A stretch of 6,113 nucleotides of DNA from Pseudomonadota bacterium (GTDB lineage: Bacteria > Desulfobacterota > Desulfobulbia > Desulfobulbales > Desulfobulbaceae): positions 1 to 6,113 of the forward strand of contig WQUH01000091.1 of the NCBI GenBank assembly GCA_009782165.1, read 5' to 3'. Positions within the stretch are counted from its first letter, which is position 1, and each line of letters starts with the position of its first letter. A program made the translations under genes and the position numbers. The notes beneath the pieces were generated by a model. That model saw only the letters and a list, made by a program, of their open reading frames with translations. It was not told the DNA's origin and made no database searches. Shown one piece after another: positions 5,934 through 6,113 of this stretch.

Positions 5934-6075
5934 CCTCTGGTTATATGACTTGGGATCGGCGCAGCCTGTTTTTTCAGCTCTGCCCATAATCTCGAAACGG
6001 GCTCAGACGCGCGGGCGCGCCGCCATCCCGGCGATATGCTCAATACCAAAAAACTCAGCATCAGAACGAGGTTGC

Positions 6076-6113
6076 ATGGCCAACGAACCGAACAAGATCA
6101 TCTACTCGATGAT
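6076..6113 (+). CDS. ettA: Energy-dependent translational throttle protein EttA-like (ABC-F), first codons only
   Basis: An ATG at 6076 opens a frame to the window edge: MANEPNKIIYSM. This matches, from memory, the N-terminus of ABC-F proteins of the EttA group in Desulfobacterota (xNEPNKIIYSMI before the first ATPase domain). EttA binds the ribosomal E site and gates the first elongation step according to the ATP/ADP ratio. GAGG at 6068-6071 gives a somewhat close ribosome site. Only 12 full codons are visible, so the identity rests on a short match. Confidence 0.6.
   Translation, partial: MANEPNKIIYSM

Larger units (their letters stand above)
5369..6075. other. Gene-free, palindrome-rich intergenic region
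   Basis: About 700 bases between cobO and the EttA-like gene hold no convincing protein gene on either strand. Open frames here run through palindromes, are rich in Arg, Cys and Ser, and lack ribosome sites. The left two thirds (5440-5760) is a cluster of REP-like palindromes. The next part (5771-5909) holds four successive hairpins. A sigma-54-like site lies at 5917-5933. From 5945 to 6075 I see only a short GC-rich tract and the EttA ribosome site. Confidence 0.8.

Noticed and set aside
5399..5940. Cobalamin riboswitch upstream of cobO
   Set aside because: I looked on the minus strand for the B12 box and the conserved G-rich core. A stretch near 5780 (GGCAGGTAAACGATCC on the minus strand) is only a passing resemblance, and the rest of the aptamer is absent.
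5295..5948. Plus-strand 217-codon open frame overlapping the 5' end of cobO
   Set aside because: It begins inside cobO in antisense and continues through repeats, with no domain.
5954..5974. Short GGCGCAGCC hairpin followed by TGTTTTTT as a plus-strand terminator
   Set aside because: The stem is only three base pairs, too weak to call.
5553..5987. Minus-strand 144-codon open frame in the palindrome region
   Set aside because: It runs through several palindromes, is rich in Arg and Cys, and has no ribosome site. Similar frames arise from dispersed repeats.

Overview
The window reads as ordinary chromosomal DNA from a GC-rich Gram-negative bacterium. A member of the Desulfobacterota (former Deltaproteobacteria) is the best guess. 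That guess rests on the protein sequences (a YbaL-type antiporter, a short CobO, an EttA-like N-terminus) and on REP-like palindromes of a style I associate with that group. It is inference, not proof. I found no CRISPR array, insertion sequence, phage gene, tRNA or rRNA.

Layout. (1) Positions 1-2130, minus strand: a large sensor diguanylate cyclase with a signal peptide, two tandem periplasmic solute-binding domains, one transmembrane helix and a cytoplasmic GGDEF domain. The catalytic GGEEF and the RxxD inhibitory site are intact, and the gene's last few dozen codons lie beyond the left edge. (2) Positions 2131-2285: a short divergent intergenic region holding a small hairpin followed by seven T. 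(3) Positions 2286-4052, plus strand: a complete YbaL/Kef-type CPA2 cation:proton antiporter with a C-terminal NAD-binding TrkA-N domain. (4) Positions 4053-4310: a structured spacer. It contains a strong hairpin whose T-tract points in the minus direction, then smaller hairpins. (5) Positions 4311-4715, plus strand: a 134-residue STAS-like protein. (6) Positions 4751-4791: a near-ideal bidirectional terminator between convergent genes. (7) Positions 4847-5368, minus strand: the corrinoid adenosyltransferase CobO/BtuR. (8) Positions 5369-6075: about 700 bases without a credible gene, dense in palindromic repeats and hairpins, with one candidate sigma-54 promoter. (9) Positions 6076-6113, plus strand: the first codons of what looks like the ABC-F protein EttA.

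The genes do not form one pathway. The diguanylate cyclase and antiporter are divergent, and the STAS-like gene and cobO are convergent with a shared terminator. No other cobalamin gene is visible near cobO. The STAS-like protein has no anti-sigma kinase or phosphatase partner in view. I do not see a convincing new multi-gene system. The points most worth a second look are non-coding: the minus-directed terminator with no minus-strand gene to serve, the palindrome-rich region with mutually exclusive hairpins, and the sigma-54-like site.
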